Assembly (NCBI RefSeq): GCF_005771675.1
Contig: NZ_VAJM01000001.1
Location: 744,001 to 808,000, forward strand
DNA length: 64,000 nt
Direction: 5' to 3'
From: Hymenobacter jeollabukensis
Lineage (GTDB): Bacteria > Bacteroidota > Bacteroidia > Cytophagales > Hymenobacteraceae
The stretch's first letter is position 1, and every line of letters begins with the position of its first letter. The notes under the pieces were generated by a model, which did no database searches, had not been told where the DNA came from, and was given only the letters and a program-made list of their open reading frames with translations. Position numbers and translations under genes: made by a program. Positions 7,994-17,051 of this stretch are shown here, piece after piece.

Positions 7994-9514
7994 ATGAATA
8001 CTCCCAATCCTTCGGCCGATACCGAGCTGCAGCCCGACGTCATTCTGATCGGGGCGGGCATCATGAGCGCCACGCTGGGCCTGATGCTCAAGGAACTGCA
8101 GCCCGACCTGCGCATTGCCGTGGTGGAGCGCCTCGACGTGGCCGCCGCCGAAAGCTCCGACGCCTGGAACAACGCCGGCACCGGCCACTCGGCCTTCTGC
8201 GAGCTGAACTACACCCCCGAACGCCCCGACGGCAGCATCGACACGAGCAAGGCCATCAAGATTGCCGAGCAGTTTGAGCAGAGCAAGCAGTTCTGGACCT
8301 ACCTGGCCGAGCAATACCAGGTGAAGGAGCTCAGCCGCTTCATCAACCACGTGCCGCACCTGAGCTTCGTGTGGGGCCCCGACAACGTGGAATACTTGCG
8401 CAAGCGCCACGCCGCCCTCACCCTCTCGCCGCTGTTCCGGGGCATGCAGTTCAGCACCGACCCGGCCGAGCTGCTGCAGTGGATGCCCCTGGTGATGGAA
8501 GGCCGCGACCCGCAGCAGCCCGTGGCCGCCACCCGCATGGACCTGGGCACCGACGTCAACTTCGGTTCCCTGACCCGCGGCATGTTCTACCTCCTGCAGG
8601 AAAAACCCGGCGTGACGTTCTACTTCCACCACGAGGTGGAGAAAATCAAGCGCAAGGAGGACGGGCGCTGGGGCGTGCGGGCCGAAAACCGCGCTACCGG
8701 CGCCAAGCTCAAGCTCCGGGCGCCGTTCGTGTTCATCGGCGCGGGCGGCGGCTCTTTGCCCCTGCTCATTGCCTCGGGCATTCCCGAGGGGCAGGGCTTC
8801 GGCGGCTTCCCGGTGAGCGGGCAGTGGCTGAAATGCACCAACCCCGCCGTCATTGCCCGCCACGACGCGAAGGTGTACGGCAAGGCCTCGGTCGGCTCGC
8901 CGCCCATGTCGGTGCCCCACCTCGATTCGCGCGTCATCAACGGCAAGAAGGAGCTGCTGTTCGGGCCCTACGCGGGCTTCAGCACCAAGTTCCTGAAGAA
9001 GGGCTCCTTCCTGGATCTGCCGTTGAGCATCAAGCTCAGCAACATGCGCCCGATGATTATTGCCGGCCTGAAAAACATTCCGCTGACCCGCTACCTCATC
9101 AACCAGGTGCGGCAGTCGCCGGAAGACCGGCTGGCGGCCCTGCGCGAGTACCTGCCCGCCGCCCGCTCCGAAGACTGGGAGCTGGAAGTGGCCGGGCAGC
9201 GCGTGCAGGTCATCAAGAAGGACAAAAAAGAAGGCGGCGTGCTCGAATTCGGCACCGAGGTGGTCAGCGCCGCCGATGGCTCCATTGCGGCCCTGCTGGG
9301 CGCTTCGCCGGGCGCCTCCACGGCCGTGAGCATCATGCTGGGCCTGATTCAGCGCTGCTACCCGCAGCAGGCGGCCACGCCCGCGTGGCAGGCCAAGTTC
9401 CGGCAGATGATTCCCTCCTTTAGCCTCTCGCTCAACGACAACCCGCAGCTGGTGGAAGAAATCCGCACCCACACCGGCGAGGTGCTGGGCCTGAACGCCT
9501 CGGTCAGCAGCTAA
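7994..9514 (+). CDS. mqo: Malate:quinone oxidoreductase
   Basis: 506 residues, normal length for Mqo. This peripheral membrane flavoenzyme oxidises malate to oxaloacetate and passes electrons to quinone, replacing or complementing NAD-malate dehydrogenase in the TCA cycle. The FAD-binding motif DVILIGAGIMSATLG lies at residues 14-28; the family-specific WNNAGTGHSAFCELNYTP, FINHVPHLSFVWG and GLIQRCYP segments are all present. It is followed by a strong terminator at 9542, so it is probably monocistronic. Confidence 0.96.
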   Translation: MNTPNPSADTELQPDVILIGAGIMSATLGLMLKELQPDLRIAVVERLDVAAAESSDAWNNAGTGHSAFCELNYTPERPDGSIDTSKAIKIAEQFEQSKQFWTYLAEQYQVKELSRFINHVPHLSFVWGPDNVEYLRKRHAALTLSPLFRGMQFSTDPAELLQWMPLVMEGRDPQQPVAATRMDLGTDVNFGSLTRGMFYLLQEKPGVTFYFHHEVEKIKRKEDGRWGVRAENRATGAKLKLRAPFVFIGAGGGSLPLLIASGIPEGQGFGGFPVSGQWLKCTNPAVIARHDAKVYGKASVGSPPMSVPHLDSRVINGKKELLFGPYAGFSTKFLKKGSFLDLPLSIKLSNMRPMIIAGLKNIPLTRYLINQVRQSPEDRLAALREYLPAARSEDWELEVAGQRVQVIKKDKKEGGVLEFGTEVVSAADGSIAALLGASPGASTAVSIMLGLIQRCYPQQAATPAWQAKFRQMIPSFSLSLNDNPQLVEEIRTHTGEVLGLNASVSS

Positions 9515-9541
9515 GGCGGCGGGTTTGCCAGTGGACCTGCT

Positions 9542-9575
9542 GCAGGCCTGGGGCACACCCCGGGCCTGCGTGTTT
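9542..9575 (+). terminator. Intrinsic terminator of mqo
   Basis: GCAGGCC and GGCCTGC arms, with an inner GGGG/CCCC pair and a CACA loop, followed by GTGTTTT. It lies 28 bp after the mqo stop. Confidence 0.8.
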
Positions 9576-9810
9576 TCGGGTCTACAGCGCGCCCAGTAGA
9601 CTGGCTAAACTGCGCCCTGGCAAACAATCTGCTTCGCTTCGGGTTTGACAGCCAGATTGATAACGTTTTGGTAACACCAATCGGTAGCCGTTCCACGACG
9701 TTTCTCGTTCTAACACTAGCTGCCCGCCGCCGGCCCCATCGCCGCCGCAGCGCCCCGACGGGCAGTCCTTCCGGCATTCCCTTGCGGCGACTCTCCAACG
9801 ACCAAACCTC

Positions 9811-9915
9811 ATGCTTTCGCACGGCCAATACAACCGGGCAGTCCGCCGCAACGACGTGGTGGTGTACCTGCTCATGAGCCTGGCTGCGGCCAGCGCCCTG
9901 TTTTACTCCCTGTAG
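9811..9915 (+). CDS. Candidate small membrane protein (34 residues)
   Basis: ATG at 9811 to TAG at 9913. The peptide starts MLSHGQYNRAVRRNDVVVYL and continues with a hydrophobic stretch ending SALFYSL: a positively charged N-terminus, then one predicted transmembrane helix (about residues 17-33). It is followed 52 bp later by a strong bidirectional terminator. This positive-inside single-helix layout is typical of small inner-membrane proteins, but the length is too short for certainty and no family is recognised. Confidence 0.4.
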   Translation: MLSHGQYNRAVRRNDVVVYLLMSLAAASALFYSL

Positions 9916-9966
9916 GATCTGCTACTGCCGGCGGCTGACCGCAGTTACCGTCCGGCCCATCAACGC

Positions 9967-10000
9967 AAAAGCCGCCCGGCCTACCAGCCGGGCGGCTTTT
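9967..10000. terminator. Bidirectional terminator
   Basis: AAAA, GCCGCCCGGC, loop CTACCA, GCCGGGCGGC, TTTT. The perfect 10-bp stem can serve both the plus-strand small ORF and the minus-strand CtlX gene. Confidence 0.9.
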
Positions 10001-10019
10001 CTCATTCCCGGCAGCCCTC

Positions 10020-10940
10020 TCAGGCCCGCGGCAGCAGCACCTCGGCCAACATGCAGCGCGCACTGCCCCCGCCCAACGTTTCGATGGTGGGAATGCACAG
10101 CGGGAGCAGCTCCGCGTGGCGCTGCAACTGTTCCCGTTGCGCGGGCGTCAGCGCGTCGTGGGCGCTCTGCGACATGACCAGCAGCGGCTGTCCGGCCGCG
10201 GATTCCAGCGCCAGCATGTTGCCGGCGAAGCGCGCCACCTGGGCCAACGTGATATCGACGATTTCGTGGCCGCCGGCTTCGAGTTCGGCCACCACCGCGG
10301 CCCGCTCCGCCGCGTCGGGCAGGCTTTCGAGGCAGATGACGGCGAAACCCGGGCCCAGACACATCATCACATTGGTGTGGTAAATGGCCTGCCCCTGCCC
10401 GTCGACGGCGTGGAAGGCCAGGGAGTGGTAGCCGAGCAGGGCGGCCACTTCGGCCAGCAGCCGGGCGTCGGTGCGGGGCGAGAGGGCGGCGTAGGCCACG
10501 CGCCGCGCATGGTCGAAGATGAGGCTGCCGGTGCCTTCGAGGTAGCGCCCCTCGGCCTCGTAGGGCGAGAAGTCGATGATTTCGCGCAGCTGAAACTGCC
10601 GGCCCAGGGCGGCCAGGATGTCGGGGCGGCGCTCGGCGCGGCGGTTGGGGGCGCACATGGGGTAGAGCAGGGCGCGGCCGTCGGGGTGCAGGGTCAGCCA
10701 GTTGTTGGGAAACACCGCGTCGGGCTTGGCGGGCGCGGCCGTGTCGTCGAACACCAGCACCTCCAGGCCGTGGGCCCGCAGCGTGGCCACGGCCGCATCG
10801 AACTCGGCCAGGGCCTGCTGCTGCCCGGCCGCGGCGTCGAGGCCGGCCGGGGTTTGCTGGAAGTGATTGGTGACGGCCGTTTCGGCGTTGTAGCCGAAGC
10901 TGGCGGGGCGGACGAGCAGGACGGTACGGGCAACGGACAT
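10020..10940 (-). CDS. ctlX: CtlX-type citrulline/arginine deiminase-fold hydrolase
   Basis: 306 residues. It belongs to the guanidino-group-modifying (pentein) superfamily: ARTVLLVRPASFGYNAETA at the start, DAVFPNNWLTLH, an acidic and His active-site region (EGTGSLIFDH, IYHTNVMMCLG), and the nucleophile Cys296 in GGGSARCMLAE. This pattern matches CtlX/FN0238-type proteins that act on citrulline or related ureido/guanidino compounds. It is cytoplasmic. MSVARTV at 10940 is chosen because the first beta-strand starts there; upstream codons are not conserved-looking. Confidence 0.85.
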   Translation of the reverse strand: MSVARTVLLVRPASFGYNAETAVTNHFQQTPAGLDAAAGQQQALAEFDAAVATLRAHGLEVLVFDDTAAPAKPDAVFPNNWLTLHPDGRALLYPMCAPNRRAERRPDILAALGRQFQLREIIDFSPYEAEGRYLEGTGSLIFDHARRVAYAALSPRTDARLLAEVAALLGYHSLAFHAVDGQGQAIYHTNVMMCLGPGFAVICLESLPDAAERAAVVAELEAGGHEIVDITLAQVARFAGNMLALESAAGQPLLVMSQSAHDALTPAQREQLQRHAELLPLCIPTIETLGGGSARCMLAEVLLPRA

Positions 10941-11015
10941 AGGCGGCAGGGATAAGTCGGCACAAGTTACGGGGCGCTTGGTTCGGCGGCCCCGCAAGCT
11001 CATCCGCAAACCCGG

Positions 11016-11023
11016 TACCTTTG
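11016..11023 (+). promoter_or_regulatory. -7 box candidate upstream of the GNAT gene
   Basis: TACCTTTG is a perfect TAnnTTTG match 118 bp upstream of the ATG at 11141. The nearest TTG is 35 bp upstream, outside the usual spacing. Confidence 0.35.
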
Positions 11024-11140
11024 GGCCGACTGCCGACAAGTCGGACCGGCTTGCCGGCAGCGCGTCGCCCCGTGCAACGTGCCCTGGTATGAGCCGTAGG
11101 GCTTAATCGGGCTGCCGGCCCCTTCTCCTCCCTTTTGCCT

Positions 11141-11725
11141 ATGATTCGCCTAGAACGCTTCACCCCGGCCGACTTCAGCCAGCTCATCGAATGGATCAAC
11201 AGCGAGCGGCTGATGAAGGAATGGTCGGGCTCCCTGTTTTCGTATCCGCTGACCGAGGAAAGCCTGGCCTGGTACATCGAAGGCGCCAACGACCTGCAGA
11301 ACCCCGACGTGTTCGTCTACAAGGCCGTCGACACCAAGACCGGGGAGGCCGTGGGGCACATTTCGCTGGGCAGCATCAGCCAGCGCGACCGGTCGGCGCG
11401 CGTGACGCGGGTGCTGGTGGGCAACCAGTGCACCCGCGGCAAGGGCGTGTGCCGCCGCATGGTGCAGGCGCTGCTGCGCATCGGTTTCGAGGAGCTGCAG
11501 CTGCACCGCATCAGCCTGGGCGTGTACGACTTCAACCACGCCGCCCTGAAATGCTACCTGAAAGCGGGCTTCCGGCAAGAAGGCGTGATGCGCGACGTGG
11601 TGCGCCACGGCGACACTTACTGGAGCCTGGTGGAAATGGGCATTCTGGAAGACGAATGGCGAGAGCTGCAGCAGCCCGCAGCAGCTGACGCTCCGACCGA
11701 AACTCCGCCCGAAGAAGCTGCCTAA
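11141..11725 (+). CDS. GNAT-family acetyltransferase (RimJ-like)
   Basis: 194 residues. GNAT core: the N-terminal strand MIRLERFTPADFSQLIEWI, the acetyl-CoA pyrophosphate-binding loop VLVGNQCTRGKGVCRRMVQ at about residues 88-106, then LHRISLGVYDFNHAALKCYLKAGF, the standard end of the fold. The subgroup acetylates protein N-termini or small amines; the substrate is unknown. The acidic, proline-rich tail (residues about 178-194) lies outside the fold. The ATG at 11141 is preferred over a TTG two codons upstream. Confidence 0.88.
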   Translation: MIRLERFTPADFSQLIEWINSERLMKEWSGSLFSYPLTEESLAWYIEGANDLQNPDVFVYKAVDTKTGEAVGHISLGSISQRDRSARVTRVLVGNQCTRGKGVCRRMVQALLRIGFEELQLHRISLGVYDFNHAALKCYLKAGFRQEGVMRDVVRHGDTYWSLVEMGILEDEWRELQQPAAADAPTETPPEEAA

Positions 11726-11773
11726 GGCCTGGTGCGGCTTCGTTCGACGCGTCTGGGACGGGTTTACGCCAAA

Positions 11774-11804
11774 CGGGGCCCTCACCACGGCGGTGAGGGC
11801 CCCG
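11774..11804. terminator. Hairpin between convergent GNAT and LamG genes
   Basis: A perfect 13-bp stem (CGGGGCCCTCACC and its complement) around ACGGC. No long T-run, so its strength as an intrinsic terminator is uncertain. Confidence 0.6.
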
Positions 11805-11832
11805 AGTCAGAGCGCCGGCGAATCCCAGTTGA

Positions 11833-12894
11833 TTACTGCTTGATCAATCTGGTAGTGGCCGTGCCGGCGGGCGTGCTCACGCGCACCACGTAGAGGCCGG
11901 CGGCCCCGGGCAGCGTTAGGCGACTCTGCTGGGCGTCGGTGGTGGGTTTCAGCGTGAGACGCTGCACCAGCGCCCCCAGCATGTTGAACACCTGCACCGT
12001 GGCCGGCTGGCCCTGCGTGCCGCGCACCTCGATGGTAGCCTGGCTGCCGTGGACAGGATTGCCGAGCACCTGCACCTGCAAGCCGTCCAGTTTACGCCCC
12101 GTATTCACCGCCGTGGTAACGCACTGCGTAGGAATGGCGGTGGTCCAGCTGGCGTTGGTGGTGCCGATCAGCGTGCCGCCGTGGCCGCGGCCGGAGGCAT
12201 CGGCGGCCACGGTGCCGGTGCCTTCGTCCAACTTCCAGTAAGCTTCCAGGCCCGTGGCCGAGGCGCTGACGCTGCACGGGCTGGCGGCCAGCTCGGTGGC
12301 GGTGAGGGCGCGCGTCCACACGCGGGCTTCGTCCACGGTGCCGTTCAGCACGCGCACGCTTTCGTAGTTGCGGCCGAGGCAGAACACGCCGGTACCGGCC
12401 ATCGAACCCGCCGTACCACTCGCCGAGCCATCCAGTACGCCGTTGACGTAGAGGCGCATGGTGCTGCCGTCGAAGGTGCCGGCCACGTGGTACCAGGTGT
12501 TGGTGTTAAAAGAAGTCACCGAATTCAGCTTGCGCTGGGTGGTGCCCACCGTCAGCACGAACTGCAGCTTGTTGGAGCCGATGCCCACGTCGCCGAAGCG
12601 CAACATGGCCGCGTTGTTGCCGTCTTCCACGCCCATCACGCTGGAAATAAAGGGCGAAGATGCTTTGAATGCCGATACCCGCACCCAGCATTCCATGGTC
12701 AGCGCCGTGCCGTTGAGCGTCACCGTATTGGCCTGCACGTACGACGAGGAGCCGTTCAGCGTCAGGGCCGATGGACTTTGCGCGGCGGCTGGCAGGCCCA
12801 GGCCCAGCAGCCCCGCCAGCACGGCCCCGCGCAACGACGATGGGAGGAAGCCGGTGATGGAAGCCGGCTGCGACGAAGAGTAAGCGTGTTTCAT
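11833..12894 (-). CDS. Secreted LamG-domain protein with T9SS sorting domain
   Basis: 353 residues. Signal peptide through about residue 38 (VLAGLLGLGLPAAAQ). Residues about 42-215 form a concanavalin-like LamG/LamGL domain (SYVQANTVTLNGTALTMECW, WYHVAGTFDGSTMRLYVNG, VDEARVWTRALTATEL). A C-terminal type A sorting domain of about 80 residues follows (VQVLGNPVHGSQATIEV to YVVRVSTPAG, TTRLIKQ). The protein should be exported by Sec, then by T9SS, and anchored at the cell surface or released. Its LamG and sorting modules are close paralogues of those in the adjacent GH85 gene. Confidence 0.88.
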   Translation of the reverse strand: MKHAYSSSQPASITGFLPSSLRGAVLAGLLGLGLPAAAQSPSALTLNGSSSYVQANTVTLNGTALTMECWVRVSAFKASSPFISSVMGVEDGNNAAMLRFGDVGIGSNKLQFVLTVGTTQRKLNSVTSFNTNTWYHVAGTFDGSTMRLYVNGVLDGSASGTAGSMAGTGVFCLGRNYESVRVLNGTVDEARVWTRALTATELAASPCSVSASATGLEAYWKLDEGTGTVAADASGRGHGGTLIGTTNASWTTAIPTQCVTTAVNTGRKLDGLQVQVLGNPVHGSQATIEVRGTQGQPATVQVFNMLGALVQRLTLKPTTDAQQSRLTLPGAAGLYVVRVSTPAGTATTRLIKQ

Positions 12895-12950
12895 CAATGA
12901 AAAGGGGTTAAAAAGAAACTGGTTGAATGATTGTTTTTCAAGTAATTGCA

Positions 12951-12983
12951 CTGGGCTGCGCTGCGCATTTCGGCGCAGCCCAG
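12951..12983 (-). terminator. Hairpin downstream of the GH85 gene
   Basis: CTGGGCTGCGC and GCGCAGCCCAG, an 11-bp perfect stem 78 bp beyond the GH85 stop. The T-run is weak. Confidence 0.5.
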
Positions 12984-13060
12984 GCACGGGCCGCTGCGCC
13001 GCGGCTTCTGCCATTGCCGGCACCGCAGGCCCCGACCGACGCTTTGGGCCAGCCGCAACG

Positions 13061-15994
13061 CTACGGTTTCAGCAGCTTGACCGACGCGGTGCCGGTGGCC
13101 GTGCGCACCCGCACCACGTACACCCCGGCGGCGGCCGGCAAGGGCAGCGTCGCGCGCGTGGCGCCGGCCGGCACCGGCAGCGTGCGCACCACCGCCCCCA
13201 GCGCGTTCAGAAGCTCCAGGCGGACCGGCTGGCCCTGCGCCCCGCTGATGGCCAGCTCGACCTGGCTGCCGTGGGCGGGGTTGCCGAGCACTTGCACCTG
13301 CAGGCCCGAAACACCCCGCGCGGACTGCACGGCCGTAATGCCGGCGCACTGCGTGGGCACGTTGTCGGACCAGTCGCTGCGCACCATGCCCATCAGCGTG
13401 CCGGTGTGGCCGTGGCCGGTGGCGTCGTTGGCCACCGAGCCGGTGGCCTCGTTGCAGGGCCAGTAGGCTTCCAGGCCCGCCGCGTTGCGGCTCACCTGGC
13501 AGGCGTTGGCCGCTATTTCGGCGGCTGTAAGGGCCCGCTTCCACACCCGCACCTCGTCCAGCGAGCCGTCGAGGCAGCGGGAACTGGCGTAGTTACGGCC
13601 CAGGTAGAAATTCGCGTCGGCCAGCACCGAGCTGGGGCCGGTGCGGCTGTTGTCGAGCACGCCGTTGACGTAGAGGCGCATGGCGCTGCCGTCGAAGGTG
13701 CCGGCCAGATGGTACCATGTGTTGGCGTTCAGCGCCGCGTTGGAGGCCAGATTGACACCGCCTAGCACGAACTGCACCCGGTTGGCCGCCAGCCCCGCGT
13801 CGCCGAGGCGCAGCATGGCCGCGCCGCCGTTGTCTTCGATGCCCATCAGGCTGGAAATGTAGGGGGCCCCGGTTTTGAAGGCGTTGACCTTCACCCAGCA
13901 CTCCAGGCTCAGGGCCGTGCCGCTGAGGTTTATCGGGCCGGCGTCCACGTACTTGCCCACCCCGTCGTAGAGCAGGGCGGTATTGCCGCCGGGCGTGGCC
14001 GCGGGCACCACCGTCACGTAGTCGGGGCGGGTGAGCGAGTCGCGGCCGGCGGCGCTTTGGGCGCGCAGCTTCACCGCGTACGTGCCCGGCGCGGCGTAGC
14101 TCACCGCCGGGTGAATGGCCGTGCTGCTGGCCGGCGTGCCCCCGGCAAAGGTCCAGGTGTAGCTGCTGGCCCCGGTCGAGGAGTTGGCAAAGGTCACCGG
14201 CTCGCCCACCACCACGCGGGTGGCGCTGGCCGAAAAGCCCGCCGTGGGCGCCGCTACCGCCGCCGTGCCGTCGTACACCCGGAATTTGCCCAGCTTCAGC
14301 CCGTACGCACCCACGGCCGTGGCCGACGAGGCTTGCACCCCGATAATGGCCAGCTCGCGGCCGGCGTAGGCCGCCAGCGAGAAGGTGCGGGTGTTCCATT
14401 GCGCGTCGGGGGCGGTGCCGAAGTCCAGCGCCACGGGCGCGGCGAGGTTGTCGGAGAAGTAGAGCAGCAGCTGGGTGCTGGTGGCGCCTGCCGCGGCGGC
14501 TTTGTACACCACCTCGAAGCTGCTGGCAGCCGTAATGGCTAGCTTGGTCTGGTACAGTTTCACCACCGCGCTGCTGGTACCGCCGCCCAGGCTGCCGGTC
14601 AGCTTCACGCAGCTGCCGCCGTAGTAGGCGTCGTCAAAGTCGAAGCCGACGGTGACGGGGGCGGCGCCGGTTTTGGCCCATTGCCAGGAGGGCAGCAGGC
14701 TTTGCTTGCCCATGTCGGTCCACTCCTTGGTCACCACGGCACCGTTGTTGGCAAACACCTTGCCCTGCCCCACCGAGAAGAAGGTTTCGAAGGGCAGGCT
14801 GGTAATGACGGTGCGCACCGGCAGGTAGTAGCCCAGGCCCTTCCAACCGGTGGCGTCGGCGGTGGTGATGTCGTAATCGTCGCCGGCAAACACGCGCTGC
14901 TCGGTGCGGTAGAAATTGGCGTAGTCGGCCGGGTTGTTGTTGAAGTTGTTCAGCCCGCCGTTGTAGGTCAGGTTGGTGGCAAACAGGCCCACCGACAGCC
15001 GGGGCTGGGTCAGGTCACCGTTGGTGAAGTAGTTGTCGAACCAGGTGGTGCGCGCAAACAGGCCCTGGGGGTTGCGGCCGGGCCAGAGGTCGGCGCCCAT
15101 GTACACGTCGAAGGGGCTGCGGCCGATGGCGTTGGCCGTGGTCACGGAGGTGTTGATGTTGGTGGCGCCCGACCAGAAGTAGTTGGTGAACATGGCGTCG
15201 CTCACGCGCGTGGTGCCGTCCTGCAGCAGGGCCTGGTTGTTGGCGTTCAGCGCGTTCTGGTAGGCCAGCACCCCGTTGGAGCGCATGGCATCGTACCAGT
15301 GAATTTCCATGCCGGCGGGCTTAATCACCTGCAGCCGCTGCAGAAACGCGCGCAGCTCCAGCGCCTGGGCGGTGCTCAGGGTGTTTTCCTGGTTGAAAAA
15401 CCAGCCGTCGAAGCCGTAGTAGGTGGCCATGTCCACCAGCTTCTGCGCCCCGATGTAGGCGCCATTGCCGTCTTTCTGCAGCAGGGCGGCCACGTCGGCG
15501 GCGCTGGTAAACACCGTGCCGATGACCTTCACGCCGTTGCGGTGAGCCGTTTCCACCCAGGGCCGCGTCGGAATGCCCACCGTGCCGTCGAACCAGGTCA
15601 GCACGTCGATGTACTGCCAGTGGGTGAAGTTGTAGAGGTTGAAGTGGTTTTGCTCGCCGAGGTAGCCGGCGAAGTTGGCCATGCCGTCGGGAATGTAGTT
15701 GACCTTGTGGCTGAAGCTCATGGCTGGGTTGAGCTGCGGGGCCAGCGCGTTTTGGCGGGCGGCCAGCGGCACCCGGCTCACGTTGGCCGGAATGGCCGTC
15801 GGGCCGGTCGTGGTCCAGGCCATAAACTGCGCCATGGTCAGCTTGGTGTACTGCGCGGCCGGCTCGATCTGGGCGGCCGCCGCCAGCGGCGCCAGCAGCC
15901 CCAGCAGCAGGGCCCACAGGTACGCACGCAATCGGTACAGGCGACGGCCGGCAGTGGGTGCTGCCGGAGTCGCTGCAGGGTAAAGTTGCTTCAT
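13061..15994 (-). CDS. GH85 endo-beta-N-acetylglucosaminidase with PKD, LamG and T9SS modules
   Basis: 977 residues. Domains in order: signal peptide (to about residue 41), a GH85 catalytic barrel (about 85-420), a beta-sandwich region (about 450-560), a PKD domain (about 575-660, TYTWTF-like SSYTWTFAGG), a LamG domain (about 670-850) and a type A T9SS sorting domain (last 85 residues, VLGNPAHGSQVELAI). The catalytic Asn-x-Glu of GH85 appears as N201 and E203 in YGFDGWFFNQEN. GH85 enzymes cleave the chitobiose core of N-glycans, so this is probably a surface or secreted enzyme that releases glycans from glycoproteins. Family and catalytic pair are clear; substrate range is inference. Confidence 0.92.
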   Translation of the reverse strand: MKQLYPAATPAAPTAGRRLYRLRAYLWALLLGLLAPLAAAAQIEPAAQYTKLTMAQFMAWTTTGPTAIPANVSRVPLAARQNALAPQLNPAMSFSHKVNYIPDGMANFAGYLGEQNHFNLYNFTHWQYIDVLTWFDGTVGIPTRPWVETAHRNGVKVIGTVFTSAADVAALLQKDGNGAYIGAQKLVDMATYYGFDGWFFNQENTLSTAQALELRAFLQRLQVIKPAGMEIHWYDAMRSNGVLAYQNALNANNQALLQDGTTRVSDAMFTNYFWSGATNINTSVTTANAIGRSPFDVYMGADLWPGRNPQGLFARTTWFDNYFTNGDLTQPRLSVGLFATNLTYNGGLNNFNNNPADYANFYRTEQRVFAGDDYDITTADATGWKGLGYYLPVRTVITSLPFETFFSVGQGKVFANNGAVVTKEWTDMGKQSLLPSWQWAKTGAAPVTVGFDFDDAYYGGSCVKLTGSLGGGTSSAVVKLYQTKLAITAASSFEVVYKAAAAGATSTQLLLYFSDNLAAPVALDFGTAPDAQWNTRTFSLAAYAGRELAIIGVQASSATAVGAYGLKLGKFRVYDGTAAVAAPTAGFSASATRVVVGEPVTFANSSTGASSYTWTFAGGTPASSTAIHPAVSYAAPGTYAVKLRAQSAAGRDSLTRPDYVTVVPAATPGGNTALLYDGVGKYVDAGPINLSGTALSLECWVKVNAFKTGAPYISSLMGIEDNGGAAMLRLGDAGLAANRVQFVLGGVNLASNAALNANTWYHLAGTFDGSAMRLYVNGVLDNSRTGPSSVLADANFYLGRNYASSRCLDGSLDEVRVWKRALTAAEIAANACQVSRNAAGLEAYWPCNEATGSVANDATGHGHTGTLMGMVRSDWSDNVPTQCAGITAVQSARGVSGLQVQVLGNPAHGSQVELAISGAQGQPVRLELLNALGAVVRTLPVPAGATRATLPLPAAAGVYVVRVRTATGTASVKLLKP

Positions 15995-16156
15995 CGAACG
16001 GTGAGGGGTGGTGAGAGAAGGGGGTTAACAACTAATTCGTCGTCAATGTAATGGCTACCCCCTTTGCTTGTACCGTCCAACCATTCAAAAATTATGATAT
16101 GCTATTTGTTACCCCCTTTTTGGACAAGCCAAGTGCTCTGCCGATTTCTCGTTGGC

Positions 16157-16891
16157 TCATTTCCGCACCGTAGCGCCGCGTACGGCCAGCGGCCGGCCTA
16201 GCAGCCAGGCCCGTAGCAACACCCCATCGGCCGATACTTTGCCCACCACCCGGTAGGTGGAGGCCAGCGCCTCAGCGGCTTCGGCGGCTTCGCGTGTCAC
16301 CGTGGCCGGGCCTAGGTACGAGGAGTGCACCATCTGCACGGTCCCGTCGTCGCGCACGCGCAGAAAGCCGGCGTGAAAGTCGAGGCCGAGCACGTAAAGC
16401 CCCGGCCCGAGCGCCCGCACCTGCCGCACGAACTCGGCCTGGTCGAGGCCCCGGTAGCGGTGGATGTAGGTTTCGGCGGTGAGGTTCTTGATGATGACTT
16501 CGGAGGCCTGCTTGGCCAGCAGGCTGCGCTGCAGATGCAGGCCCGCGTCGTGCAGGGTGGTCGTCACGAAGTAGCCGCAGGCAATGCTGCCCCGGCGGGG
16601 CTCCCAGCTCTGCCCGTAAAACGCCCACGGCGTGCCCTCCCAGGCCGGGAAGATGGTGCTGTCGAGGGCCGCGAGGAACAGGGTGCGCGCTTTGGCCAGG
16701 CAGGCGGCCCGCCCGGCGGCGCTGGGCGCCTGCCGGTACCGGCGGCCCAGCTGCTGGCGCCGGGCGTCGAGGGCACGCAGGCGGAGGCGGTAGTCGGCCG
16801 GCGAAAACGTGGGCGCGGCGGGGGCGGCCGGTTGCGCCGAGCAGCCGCGAAGCCCGCTCAGCAGCAGGCTCCCAATCAGATACCATTTCAT
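16157..16891 (-). CDS. Lipoprotein, possible papain/NlpC-like peptidase fold
   Basis: 244 residues. Probable lipoprotein: the N-terminus MKWYLIGSLLLSGLRGCSAQ has a lipobox-like LRGC with Cys17. The central GSIACGYFVTTTLHDAG places a Cys at the start of a helix, and a later LDFHAGFLRV supplies a His followed by a strand. This Cys...His order is what NlpC/P60 or papain-like folds show, but I cannot confirm the family. The C-terminus (RAWLLGRPLAVRG) is not informative. It is on the same strand as the GH85 gene, 162 bp upstream of it. Confidence 0.65.
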   Translation of the reverse strand: MKWYLIGSLLLSGLRGCSAQPAAPAAPTFSPADYRLRLRALDARRQQLGRRYRQAPSAAGRAACLAKARTLFLAALDSTIFPAWEGTPWAFYGQSWEPRRGSIACGYFVTTTLHDAGLHLQRSLLAKQASEVIIKNLTAETYIHRYRGLDQAEFVRQVRALGPGLYVLGLDFHAGFLRVRDDGTVQMVHSSYLGPATVTREAAEAAEALASTYRVVGKVSADGVLLRAWLLGRPLAVRGATVRK

Positions 16892-17051
16892 GAGCTATAG
16901 CTGCGCCGGCGGTGCCTCCGGCCTCGTGTTAGCTCAACTGCCGGGCCGGGCGGTTTAGTACGCCGGCCGCCCGAATTTGCCCCGAAAAACGCTGCCCCGA
17001 CCACGGCAGGTCCGTAACCGGGGCGACGCTTGCTTCGGCGGGCTCAGCGGC

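Noticed and set aside
7805-9556. 583-residue minus-strand open frame opposite mqo
   Set aside because: Antisense shadow of mqo; composition is Gly/His/Ala-rich without motifs.
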